64,000 nt of DNA from contig NZ_QCYJ01000021.1 in the NCBI RefSeq assembly GCF_003123685.1, forward strand, positions 558,001-622,000, in the 5' to 3' direction. Numbering within the stretch: the stretch's first letter is position 1; every line of letters starts with the position of its first letter. Below are positions 27,020-35,157 of the stretch, piece after piece. The notes under the pieces were generated by a model. It was given only the letters and a program-made list of their open reading frames with translations. It ran no database searches and was not told where the DNA came from. The translations under genes were made by a program, and so were the position numbers. This DNA comes from Nocardia aurea. GTDB taxonomy: Bacteria > Actinomycetota > Actinomycetes > Mycobacteriales > Mycobacteriaceae.

Positions 27020-28710
27020 CCGTCACGGATACCGAGATCGACACCGCTACGGAACCGTCCTGGATGCTGTGCCCGCGCTGCGGAGCCATCGTCTACGCCA
27101 AACGCTACGAACGCGCGGGCTACGTCTGCCCGGAATGCGACGGGCACGGCACGCTCACCGCCGATCAGCGCATCGACTCACTGCTCGACACCGATTCCGT
27201 CGAACCGATCGGCTACGCCGAAACCGTCACCGATCCACTGGAATTCACCGATTCCCGCAGCTACGTCGACCGGCACGCCCAGGCTCGCGCGGTCACCGGC
27301 CTCCCCGACGGAATCCGGTGCGCGCGCGGCACCATCGACGGCGCGCCGGTGGTTCTCGCCGTCATGGATTTCCGTTTCCTCGGCGGCAGCCTGGGCGCGG
27401 CGGTCGGTGAGGCCGTCACCACCGCCGCCGAGACCGCGCTCGAGTCGCGCATTCCGCTGGTCCTGGTCACCGCCTCCGGCGGCGCGCGCATGCAGGAGGG
27501 CATCCTCGCGCTGATGCAGATGGCCAAGACCAGCCAGGCACTGCGCGCGCTCGACGACGCGGGGATCCTGACCATCTCGGTGATCGCCGACCCCACCTAC
27601 GGCGGTGTGGCGGCCTCGTTCGCCACCAGCACCGACATCATCATCGCCGAACCGAAGGCTCGTCTGGGCTTCGCGGGGCCGCGGGTGATCAGCCAGACCA
27701 TCGGCGAAACCCTGCCGCCGGGCTTCCAGACCGCCGAATTCCTCGTCGAGCACGGCATCGTCGACATGATCTGCCCTCGTTCGGCACTGCGCGACCGGCT
27801 CGCCCGGCTGCTGAGCATGGCCGCCGATCGCGGTCGCCGGATTCCCGCGACCGAACTCCAGCCGCCGATCATCAGCGATCCGGCGTCGCTACCGGAACGC
27901 GATCCTTGGGAATCCGTGCGCGCAGCACGGGAATTGGGCAGACCGACCACGCTGGACTATTTCGCCGCCGCCTTCGACGAATTCGTCGAACTGCACGGTG
28001 ACCGGATGTCGGCCGACTGCCCGGCCATGATCACCGGCCTCGCTCGCCTCGACGGCGTCCCGGTCGCGGTCGTCGGCACCCAGAAGGGCCACACCGCCGC
28101 CGAACTCACCCGACGCAATTTCGGCATGCCGACACCGTCGGGCTACCGCAAATCGGCGCGCCTGCTGCGCCTGGCCGCGAAACTTGGCCTCCCGGTGATC
28201 ACCCTCGTCGACACCGCGGGTGCCTATCCCGGGGTGACCGCCGAGGAACAGGGCCAGGCCGTCGCCATCGCGGAATCGTTGAAACTGCTGGCGGGACTGC
28301 CCGTTCCGGTGATCACCGTCATCACCGGCGAGGGCGGCAGTGGCGGCGCACTGGCATTGGCCGTGGCGGACCGGGTACTGGCGCTGGAGAACGCGGTGTA
28401 CTCGGTCATCAGCCCGGAAGGCTGCGCGTCGATCCTGTGGAAGGACGCGGCGGCGGCCCCGAGGGCGGCGAAGGCGCTGCGCGTGGACTCGACCTCCCTG
28501 GTCCGGCTCGGCGTCGCCGACGCGGTCATACCCGAACCTCCGGGCGGCGCGCACCGCGACCCGGCCGTCGCGGCCGCCAACCTCCGCCAAGCGCTGCGTC
28601 ACGTACTGATCGGCTGCGGCTCGCTCCCGGTCACCGAACTACTCGCGCGGCGACACCACCGATTCCGTGCCTACGGCACCATCCGACCGACGATCGAGGA
28701 GTACCGATGA
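27016..28710 (+). CDS. Acetyl-CoA carboxylase carboxyltransferase, AccD-AccA fusion
   Basis: A 564-residue protein joining both carboxyltransferase subunits. Residues 1-290 match AccD (beta): a four-Cys zinc finger, CPRC and CPEC at about 19 and 38, then the crotonase-fold SGGARMQEG and GGVAASFA segments. Residues 300-564 match AccA (alpha): [40 protein letters not shown] and [11 protein letters not shown]. It moves carboxyl from biotin to acetyl-CoA to make malonyl-CoA. The gene overlaps pfaD by ATGA, so carboxylase and synthase are made together. It is probably a dedicated precursor supplier rather than the housekeeping enzyme. Confidence 0.94.
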   Translation: MTVTDTEIDTATEPSWMLCPRCGAIVYAKRYERAGYVCPECDGHGTLTADQRIDSLLDTDSVEPIGYAETVTDPLEFTDSRSYVDRHAQARAVTGLPDGIRCARGTIDGAPVVLAVMDFRFLGGSLGAAVGEAVTTAAETALESRIPLVLVTASGGARMQEGILALMQMAKTSQALRALDDAGILTISVIADPTYGGVAASFATSTDIIIAEPKARLGFAGPRVISQTIGETLPPGFQTAEFLVEHGIVDMICPRSALRDRLARLLSMAADRGRRIPATELQPPIISDPASLPERDPWESVRAARELGRPTTLDYFAAAFDEFVELHGDRMSADCPAMITGLARLDGVPVAVVGTQKGHTAAELTRRNFGMPTPSGYRKSARLLRLAAKLGLPVITLVDTAGAYPGVTAEEQGQAVAIAESLKLLAGLPVPVITVITGEGGSGGALALAVADRVLALENAVYSVISPEGCASILWKDAAAAPRAAKALRVDSTSLVRLGVADAVIPEPPGGAHRDPAVAAANLRQALRHVLIGCGSLPVTELLARRHHRFRAYGTIRPTIEEYR

Positions 28711-29273
28711 CCGAGTCCGTGGCCACCGAACCGCTCGGCCGGGCGCTCAACGCGGCCGACGCCGACCAGGCCCTCACCATCCTGTCGCGTCACGCGCTGA
28801 CCGTGCGCGACGCCACCGCACCGACCACGGTGACCGTCGCCAACGGTCCGGTCTCACTGCGTATCAGCTGGGAAGCGCATCCGTCGGCCCAGGAGGGGGT
28901 CGCCGCCCCCGTCAACGGCGTCGTACCGGTGAACGGGGCATCGGTGGACGGCGGTGCCTCCGTGAACGGCGCGGTCGCCAACGGACGACCGTCCGCTGCG
29001 GCGACCGTGGAAAGCGCCTCGGAAAACGAGACTTTCGTGATCGCCTCCGACACCGTCGGCGTGTTCTACCGACTCCCCGAACCCGGTGCCGACCCGTTCG
29101 TCACCGAAGGGGATATCGTGCGCTCCGGCCAGCAGGTCGGCATCGTCGAAGCGATGAAACTCATGATCCCGGTCACCGCGACCACCTCCGGCCGGATCGT
29201 GGAATTCCTCGCCGACAACGGCGCGGCCGTCGAACACGGCGCACCGCTGATGCGGCTCGAGGTGACCGGGTGA
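28707..29273 (+). CDS. Biotin carboxyl carrier protein (AccB-like)
   Basis: A 188-residue BCCP. The biotinylated residue is Lys151 in EAMKLM; the surrounding 80 residues form the flattened beta-barrel biotinyl domain. Residues 1-60 are a separate helical/strand N-terminal part. Between them (about 68-93) is a flexible linker containing several VNG repeats, an arm for swinging biotin between active sites. It overlaps both neighbours by four bases, ATGA upstream and GTGA downstream. Confidence 0.93.
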   Translation: MTESVATEPLGRALNAADADQALTILSRHALTVRDATAPTTVTVANGPVSLRISWEAHPSAQEGVAAPVNGVVPVNGASVDGGASVNGAVANGRPSAAATVESASENETFVIASDTVGVFYRLPEPGADPFVTEGDIVRSGQQVGIVEAMKLMIPVTATTSGRIVEFLADNGAAVEHGAPLMRLEVTG

Positions 29274-30643
29274 GCGTCGGCACGATCAGGAAGGTCCTCG
29301 TCGCCAACCGGGGCGAGATCGCCGTGCGAGTCCTGCGCACCTGCGCCGAACTCGGCATCGGGACGGTCGCCGTGTACTCCTCGGCCGACGCGGATTCGGC
29401 GGCCGTCCGCATGGCCGATCAGGCATACCGCATCGGTCCCGGCCCCGCCAAACGCAGCTACCTGCATATTCCCGCGATCATCGAGGCGGCACGCGCCACC
29501 GGCGCCGACGCCATCCATCCCGGCTACGGATTCCTCTCCGAGAACCCGGATTTCGCCGAGGTGTGCGAAGCGGAAGGTTTCGTCTTCGTCGGCGCGCCAG
29601 CCACGGTGATGGCCGACCTCGGCGACAAATCGACCGCACGCACACTGATGGCGGCCGCGGGGCTGCCCTTGCTGCCCGGCAGCCGCGACCCCCTCGATTC
29701 CGCCGACGAAGCCGCCGCGCTCGCCGAGGACATCGGCTACCCCGTCATCGTCAAAGCGGTCGCAGGCGGCGGCGGACGCGGTATGCGGGTCGTACGCGAG
29801 TCCGGCGATTTCGCGGCGGCCTGGCGGGAGACGCGCGCCAACGCCGCCGCCGTCTTCGGCGACGACCGCCTCTACGTCGAGCGCTACCTCGATTCCGCCC
29901 GCCACGTCGAAGTGCAGATCCTCGCCGACCACCACGGCACCGTCCGCCATCTCGGCGCGCGCGATTGTTCACTTCAGCGCCGTCATCAGAAACTGGTGGA
30001 GGAATCACCGGCCCCCGGCCTGTCCGAGGAGGTGCGCGACGCGATCTGCGCCGCGGCCGTACGGGGAGCCGCCGCGGTCGGCTACGTCGGTGCGGGCACC
30101 TTCGAATTCCTGCTCGATCCGCTCGGCCGCTTCTACTTCATGGAAGTGAACTGCCGCCTCCAGGTGGAACATCCCGTCACCGAGATGGTCACCGGGACAG
30201 ACCTGGTCGCCGAACAGCGCCGCATCGCGGCGGGCCTGCCCCTCACCCTCTCGCCCGACCTCACCCCGCACGGCGTCGCCATCGAATGCCGCATCAACGC
30301 CGAAGACCCCGCCCGCGAATTCGCGCCCGCCCCGGGCACTCTCACCGAATGCGCCTTCCCCGGCGGCCCTTTCGTCCGCGTGGACACCCACGTCACCCCC
30401 GGCTACACCATCCCCCCGCACTACGACTCACTCCTGGCCAAGATCATCGTCTGGGCCCCCGACCGCCCCGCCGCCATCGCCCGCATGCGCCGCGCCCTCA
30501 CCGAAACCCGAATCTCCGGCGCGAACATCGCCACCACGACCGAATTCCTCCACGACATCCTCGACCACCCCCGCTTCGTCGCCGCCGACCACGACACCGC
30601 GCTCATCGGCGCGATCACCGAACCCGCCCGCATCGGCTCCTGA
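29270..30643 (+). CDS. accC: Biotin carboxylase (AccC)
   Basis: A 457-residue stand-alone biotin carboxylase of the ATP-grasp family that carboxylates biotin on BCCP. Motifs: KVLVANRGEIAVRV at the N-terminus, HPGYGFLSEN, the glycine-rich ATP lid GGGGRGMR, and FMEVNCRLQVEHPVTE. In that last motif Cys replaces the usual Thr/Ala next to the metal-binding Asn; the core Glu, Asn and Arg are retained. Start is GTG 29270, overlapping the BCCP stop. It is the last gene of the run beginning with the synthase, and a hairpin follows at 30694. Confidence 0.94.
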   Translation: MSVGTIRKVLVANRGEIAVRVLRTCAELGIGTVAVYSSADADSAAVRMADQAYRIGPGPAKRSYLHIPAIIEAARATGADAIHPGYGFLSENPDFAEVCEAEGFVFVGAPATVMADLGDKSTARTLMAAAGLPLLPGSRDPLDSADEAAALAEDIGYPVIVKAVAGGGGRGMRVVRESGDFAAAWRETRANAAAVFGDDRLYVERYLDSARHVEVQILADHHGTVRHLGARDCSLQRRHQKLVEESPAPGLSEEVRDAICAAAVRGAAAVGYVGAGTFEFLLDPLGRFYFMEVNCRLQVEHPVTEMVTGTDLVAEQRRIAAGLPLTLSPDLTPHGVAIECRINAEDPAREFAPAPGTLTECAFPGGPFVRVDTHVTPGYTIPPHYDSLLAKIIVWAPDRPAAIARMRRALTETRISGANIATTTEFLHDILDHPRFVAADHDTALIGAITEPARIGS

Positions 30644-30693
30644 CACGAGTTGATACGAGTCCGCCGCACCGCTTACCTCCGGTCGGCGAACCT

Positions 30694-30718
30694 CGCGTGC
30701 ACGACCATCGTGCACGCG
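30694..30718. terminator. Hairpin terminator after accC
   Basis: A perfect 11-bp stem, CGCGTGCACGA (30694-30704), loop CCA, complement at 30708-30718. No U-tract. It lies 50 bp beyond accC and closes the biosynthetic transcription unit. Confidence 0.65.
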
Positions 30719-30786
30719 ATCGTCGCCGCCTCGATGTCCCGGCCGACCCGGGTACCGGTGTCGGCCCGCGGTGGCAGTATGCGGGT

Positions 30787-31380
30787 GTGGGTGACTTCTT
30801 CGAACGAATCGTCGACCTGGACGTGACCTCGGCCGACGCGAGCGCACTGGCCGAGCACATGGTGGACTGGATGGTGTCGCGCGGATGGCTGCTTCGGGAG
30901 ACCTCGGGTGACGCGATGTACAGCCTCCAGGTCGACGAGGGCTATGTGCCGGGACCGGATTGGCCGCAGCTGACCCAGGAATGGGGCGGCGACTGGATTC
31001 CCGGCCCGGTCGCCGTCATCGTCGGCCGCCAGGACCACTATCCGGGCCAGGGTGCCACCGAACCGGCCTCCGCCGTATGCCCACACTGCCGGGCCGCCGC
31101 CGTGATCATCGACTACCCCCGACAGTGGGAAGCCGATCCCGCCGTTTGGCAGCCGTTCTCCGACGCGATCGACGACTGGAAGCGAACAGGTACCGGATCG
31201 GCGACCTGCCCTTCCTGCGGCACACCGAGCCCCATCACCACCTGGCAGTGGGCCGACGGTTTCGCCCTGGGTGCCCTCGCCTTCGATTTCTGGGGCTGGC
31301 CGCCCCTCACCGAGGATTTCGTCACCGATTTCGCCACCCGGCTCGGGCACCGAATCGAACACCACACCGGCAAGTTCTGA
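30787..31380 (+). CDS. Conserved hypothetical zinc-ribbon protein
   Basis: A 197-residue protein I do not recognise as any named family. It has two CxxC pairs, CPHC near 98 and CPSC near 138, spaced as in a zinc ribbon, and is rich in Trp, with blocks such as PDWPQLTQEWGGDWIPGP and FDFWGWPPL. No signal peptide or membrane segment. Start is GTG 30787, since the frame upstream has accC-shadow composition; the ribosome site is weak. It lies between the accC terminator and the leader region of the next gene, so it is probably a single-gene unit. Possible regulator or protein-binding module. Confidence 0.7.
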   Translation: MGDFFERIVDLDVTSADASALAEHMVDWMVSRGWLLRETSGDAMYSLQVDEGYVPGPDWPQLTQEWGGDWIPGPVAVIVGRQDHYPGQGATEPASAVCPHCRAAAVIIDYPRQWEADPAVWQPFSDAIDDWKRTGTGSATCPSCGTPSPITTWQWADGFALGALAFDFWGWPPLTEDFVTDFATRLGHRIEHHTGKF

Positions 31381-31539
31381 ACCGGGGGCCTATTTCCGTC
31401 CGGAAAGGCCGGACGAACCGCTGATCCACGGTTTCCCGGGCAACGAACCTGCGGTATCCGTCCGAAATGCTGATGTCGTAGCGGGCTTCCGATCACGTCG
31501 CCGCGGATAAATCGGTCGTGTTACGCACGGTCAGGTTGC

Positions 31540-31545
31540 TACCGT
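31540..31545 (+). promoter_or_regulatory. Candidate -10 box for a leaderless start
   Basis: TACCGT fits the actinobacterial TAnnnT -10 pattern. Exactly six bases separate it from the ATG at 31552, which would put the transcript start on the A of that ATG. No good -35 box is visible. Confidence 0.45.
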
Positions 31546-31551
31546 GCACCC

Positions 31552-31620
31552 ATGAAGGTCATTTCACCAATCGCCGCCGCGGCCGCACGAGCTCTCAGCT
31601 CGCCGGTCGCCGCCGCCTGA
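31552..31620 (+). CDS. Alanine-rich leader peptide (candidate attenuator uORF)
   Basis: A 22-codon reading frame: nine of the 22 residues are Ala, including five in a row (codons 8-12), and three more just before the UGA stop at 31618. It starts six bases after a TAnnnT box and has no Shine-Dalgarno sequence, as expected for a leaderless uORF. It precedes an alanyl-tRNA-synthetase-like gene by 100 bp and overlaps the first arm of a pair of alternative stems. This is the arrangement of amino-acid-sensing leader peptides. Ala is a common residue in high-GC DNA, so the call rests on position and secondary structure as much as composition. Confidence 0.5.
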   Translation: MKVISPIAAAAARALSSPVAAA

Positions 31621-31697
31621 CCTCTTTCCCCTTACCGGCGACCGGAAACGGTCCGCTGGTATGCGTGGTTCCTGCCACGTGCGGTCGTTTCCGGTCG
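31603..31697 (+). promoter_or_regulatory. Candidate ribosome-mediated attenuator
   Basis: Three segments can pair in two exclusive ways. Segment 1, CCGGTCGCC (31603-31611), lies in the last codons of the leader peptide and is complementary to segment 2, GGCGACCGG (31637-31645). Segment 2, read as CGACCGGAAACG (31639-31650), is also perfectly complementary over 12 bp to segment 3 (31686-31697). A ribosome at the leader stop would cover segment 1 and let the 2:3 hairpin form just before the synthetase ribosome site (31712). A ribosome stalled at the Ala run would leave segment 1 free to pair with segment 2. The 2:3 hairpin also contains an inner CGTGG/CCACG stem. Confidence 0.5.
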
Positions 31698-31720
31698 ACA
31701 TCGAACTCGACGGAGCAACC

Positions 31721-32897
31721 ATGATCACCACAGACCACACCGTTCGTACATTCCTCGATTTCTTCCACGAACGCGGGCACCGACTCACCCCGGGCGGATC
31801 ACTCATTCCTCCGCCGGGGGATCCGGTGCTGTTCACCACGTCCGGAATGCACCCGTTGACCCCGTACCTGATGGGCCGACCCCACCCGCTGGGTGGGCGG
31901 CTCACCGGCCTGCAACGATGTCTGCGCACCACCGACCTCGAGGAAGTCGGCGACGACACCCATCTGACCGTGTTCGAAATGCTCGGGTCCTGGTCACTCG
32001 GGGATTACGGCGGCCAGCAGAGCCTGCGTTGGGGATGGGAACTGTTGCGCGACGGTTTCGGCATCGATCCCGGCCGGATACACGTGACGGTGTTCGGCGG
32101 TGACGAGCAGGTCGAGCCCGACCACGAATCGTGGCGCACCTGGGAGGAGTTGGGCGTCCCGGTCGAACCGACCACCGAGGAGAACTGGTGGTCCAACGGC
32201 CCGACCGGTCTCTGCGGACCCGATTCGGAGATCTTCGTGTGGACCGGAGACGAGACACCACGGGGGACACCGACATCCGACAGTCGATGGGTGGAGGTGT
32301 GGAACCACGTCATGATGCGATACCTCCGCCACCCCGACGGCAGCCTCCAACCACTGCGCCGACCCGGCATCGACACCGGCCTGGGTCTGGAAAGACTGGT
32401 GCGCATCCTGCGGAACACCCGATCGGTCTTCGACATCGACGTATTCCAGCCCTGGCTGAACACCCTGCCCCGAATCTGGGGCCCGCTCGACGAACGGTCG
32501 CTGCGACTGCTGTCGGACCATCTGCGCTCGAGTGTCGTCGTCCTCGGCGACCGGGTCCCCGTCGGGTCGCGGTCACGTACTGCGCCGCGTGATCCGCCGC
32601 ACCCTGACGACGCTGTGGCGCGACGACTCGACCCGCACCCTGTCCGACCTACCGATCGAGCTCGTGGAACACACCCTCGAGCATTTCCGGCAACCTGTTC
32701 ACCCGGACGAGGTTCGCACCATGCTGCTCGACGAGGAACGCACATTCCATCTGCAACTCGAGCGTGGACGAAAGGTACTGTCCCGCAGTAGGTTCACCGG
32801 CCCGCTGACCGACGACGACTACCACTATCTACACGACACACACGGCCTGCCCCGTGATCTCGTGGAGTATCTGGGCGCCGAGACCGAAATCGGCTGA
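31721..32897 (+). pseudogene. Short alanyl-tRNA-synthetase-like gene, frameshifted
   Basis: The gene matches the N-terminal part of alanyl-tRNA synthetase: class II segments LFTTSGMHPL, RTTDLEEVGDD, TVFEMLGSWSLGDY and GLGLERLVRIL, then the tRNA-recognition part LRLLSDHLRSSVVVLGDRV, GHVLRRVIRRTLTTLW and DTHGLPRDLVEYL. It stops there, without editing (HxxxH) or C-Ala domains. The frame changes between GDRV and PSGRGHV; removing one C from the CCCC run at 32557-32560 restores a single frame of 391 residues (1176 bases). Start ATG 31721 has GGAG six bases upstream. If real, the base makes it a pseudogene; if it is a sequencing slip, this is an editing-free AlaRS paralogue. Confidence 0.85.
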
Positions 32898-32933
32898 TAG
32901 CCACCGACGCCGCGTTTCCCGGTCCCTCGTCGA

Positions 32934-34184
32934 CTACCGTCCGGCTCGGTACGCGTCCACATATTCGCCCGCCGTTTTGTGCAGGTGTCGGAGCAGGATT
33001 TCCTGATCGTTGAGTGGGAAGTGGGTGACCACGCGGGATTCGAGCATTCTCTGGGTGGCTTCGAGGGTGTTGCAGTCCTGGAGTGCGAATTCCTTGAAGG
33101 TGACCGCGGCCAGTTCTTGGCGCAGCCGGGCGGTCGCGTCCTTCGGGGGCACGAAGTACAGGGTGCTTTCGAAGATGTGGTGGTTGTAGGCGGTGGGCCA
33201 GTAGTGGTAGGTCAGATACCAGCCCGGCGCCCAGACCACCATCATGAAGTTCGGGAAGAAGACGTAGGAGTCCAGTCCCCATGCCTTGTGTCGTGCCGGG
33301 TTGAGTCCTGGCGGCAGCGGGTCGAGGCCGGGGATGTCGGGACGGTCCCATGCGCCGAAATTGCCGCTGCGCAGAATTCGTTCGATCGGTTTGACCATGC
33401 TCAGGTCTTTCGGTGGCGCCATGCCGCCCCAGGACGACACCATGCCGTGCGGACCGTCGATGTCGTAGTGCAGTGCTTCGAATCCGTAGTTCATGAGTTT
33501 GCGCGACTCGTCGCCGACGTACTGCTTCCCGTGCAGAACCGGTGCGTGGTAGAACTCGAGGAAGGCGTCCATGAACAGTTTCCAGTTGCTGGAGATCTCG
33601 GCCCGGTAGGTGAACGCCTGGGTCATCCGATCGAACGGATAGCCGCGCAAACCGGCGGCGAACCCACCGAGATACTCGATAAGTCCGGTGGCGTTCTCAT
33701 CGAAGTTGACGAAGACGAAACCCTCCCAGATCTCGCACCGAACTGACCTCAAACCGAGCTGCGGCATATCCAGGTCGAGGAATTCCGATTCCCGCTGAAC
33801 GAAGGTGACCTCGCCGTCGCGCGCCGGACCCTGTGGGCATTCGTGCGGGTGGAATGCGCTGTCGGTATCGACCGGTCCGTGGTCTGGCACGAGTTCGATG
33901 CCGCAGTGACGGCAGATATTGTGGAATGCCCGGATCTCGTCATCGATGCCGCGGACGATCACCACGGTGGTCCCCGCCGCGGCGATCTCCTTGGTGAAGT
34001 AGTTCCCTTTCTTCGGGATCTGTTCCACGCGTCCGACATTGAGCCAGGTGCGTTCGAAGATCGCCGTGCGTTCGAGTTCGTAGTGCTCGGGGGTGATCGA
34101 GTCCTCGTAGGACATCGGGGCGGTGCCCAGGTCGGGAAAGTGCTGTGTCCACGAGCCCTCCGCGGGTTTCGCGAAATTCGGCAT
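32934..34184 (-). CDS. Rieske-type oxygenase alpha subunit, degenerate cluster motif
   Basis: A 416-residue protein of the ring-hydroxylating oxygenase alpha-subunit family. The catalytic domain looks intact, with iron ligands His213 and His218 in FYHAPVLH and conserved YLTYHYWPTAYNHHIFE. In the Rieske domain the first ligand pair is present (Cys91 and His93 in CRHCG), but the second C-x2-H pair, usually in a CKYHGWRYDLDG-like stretch, is replaced by ECPQGPARDGE: only Cys116 remains. A normal [2Fe-2S] Rieske cluster therefore seems unlikely. No other frame supplies the missing part. The SDR at 34262 lies upstream on the same strand, so both are probably under the TetR at 35158. Confidence 0.88.
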   Translation of the reverse strand: MPNFAKPAEGSWTQHFPDLGTAPMSYEDSITPEHYELERTAIFERTWLNVGRVEQIPKKGNYFTKEIAAAGTTVVIVRGIDDEIRAFHNICRHCGIELVPDHGPVDTDSAFHPHECPQGPARDGEVTFVQRESEFLDLDMPQLGLRSVRCEIWEGFVFVNFDENATGLIEYLGGFAAGLRGYPFDRMTQAFTYRAEISSNWKLFMDAFLEFYHAPVLHGKQYVGDESRKLMNYGFEALHYDIDGPHGMVSSWGGMAPPKDLSMVKPIERILRSGNFGAWDRPDIPGLDPLPPGLNPARHKAWGLDSYVFFPNFMMVVWAPGWYLTYHYWPTAYNHHIFESTLYFVPPKDATARLRQELAAVTFKEFALQDCNTLEATQRMLESRVVTHFPLNDQEILLRHLHKTAGEYVDAYRAGR

Positions 34185-34261
34185 ATCGGTTCATCCTTCC
34201 TTCGAAATCGGCGGTAACACCGGGCGCGTTCCGGGGCATCGCACCGAAAACGGCACGTCGA

Positions 34262-34999
34262 TCAGGTGTTACGGCCGCCGTTGACGCCGAGGATCTGGCC
34301 GGTGATGTACCCGGCCTCCGGTGAGATCAGGAACGAGCACGCCGCGGCGATATCCTCCGGTCTGCCGACCCGCCGGACCGGCGTCTTCTGGATGTGGTCC
34401 TCGACGGTCCCGCCCAACCGTGCCTCCGTCTCGGATCTGCGCAGCATGGGTGTGTCCACGAACCCCGGCGGCACCGCGTTGACGGTGATCCCCGACGGCC
34501 CCAACTCCAGGGCCAGCGCCTTGGTCAAACCGTTGACCGCGGATTTGGCCGAGACGTAGTGCGCCATGAACGGCTGGCCCGAATGCGCGCTCGAGGAGGA
34601 GATGTTCACGATGCGGCCGAACCCCGCCTCCAGCATGTCGGGCAACACCGCCTGCACGGTGTGGAACACCCCGTGCAGGTTCACCTCGATGACCCGCTGC
34701 CAGGTCGCGAAGTCGAGATTGACGAAACGTTTGTAGCCCTCCAGTCCCGCGGCGTTCACCAGAACCGTGATCGGGCCCGATTCGGCGCGGATCGCCGCCA
34801 TCGCGCTGTCCACCGCGCCGCGATCGGCGACATCGGCGGTGTAGGCGAGATCGGTGTCGGTCGGCCGCAGATCGATGGTGGCCACGCGATAGCCGTCCGC
34901 GCGCAACCGTCGGGTGACCGCCAGCCCGATCCCGGACCCGCCACCGGTGACAACGGCCGTTCCCTTGATCGCGTCGTCCACCTGATCATGGCTGCTCAC
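34262..34999 (-). CDS. SDR-family dehydrogenase/reductase
   Basis: A 245-residue classical SDR. NAD(P)-binding TGGGSGIG near residue 17, NAAG near 86, catalytic Ser in NISSSSAHSG, YVSAK with catalytic Tyr and Lys near 152, and C-terminal YITGQILGVNGG. I chose GTG 34999 because GAGGAG lies about nine bases before it; the frame is open to 35221 but that stretch covers the operator. It is divergent from a TetR gene, and the Rieske-like oxygenase follows on the same strand, so the two probably act on one substrate: hydroxylation, then dehydrogenation. Confidence 0.92.
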   Translation of the reverse strand: MSSHDQVDDAIKGTAVVTGGGSGIGLAVTRRLRADGYRVATIDLRPTDTDLAYTADVADRGAVDSAMAAIRAESGPITVLVNAAGLEGYKRFVNLDFATWQRVIEVNLHGVFHTVQAVLPDMLEAGFGRIVNISSSSAHSGQPFMAHYVSAKSAVNGLTKALALELGPSGITVNAVPPGFVDTPMLRRSETEARLGGTVEDHIQKTPVRRVGRPEDIAAACSFLISPEAGYITGQILGVNGGRNT

Positions 35000-35028
35000 A
35001 ACGTTGTCTCCTCGGCGGCGTATGTCGA

Positions 35029-35050
35029 AACTTAGGCGATTGCCTAAGTT
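35029..35050. promoter_or_regulatory. TetR operator palindrome
   Basis: AACTTAGGC (35029-35037), spacer GATT, GCCTAAGTT (35042-35050): perfect 9-bp half-sites in the 158-bp space between the divergent SDR and TetR genes, on the SDR side. Most likely the operator for the TetR at 35158, controlling both directions. Confidence 0.75.
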
Positions 35051-35157
35051 CTCTCGAGGAATTCGTAACACCCGCACGAGGCCTCGGTCAAGGGCCGATA
35101 CAGTGACCGGGTGTTGTCGACCCGTGAGTGCCCCAGCGTCGAGCGTGCGAGGACCCG

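Noticed and set aside
31381..31720. T-box riboswitch upstream of the AlaRS-like gene
   Set aside because: I looked for the conserved T-box antiterminator core and did not find it; the leader-peptide explanation fits better.
31518..31724. A 68-codon frame over the leader region
   Set aside because: No ribosome site, spans the hairpin and runs into the AlaRS-like start; the 22-codon frame fits the context better.
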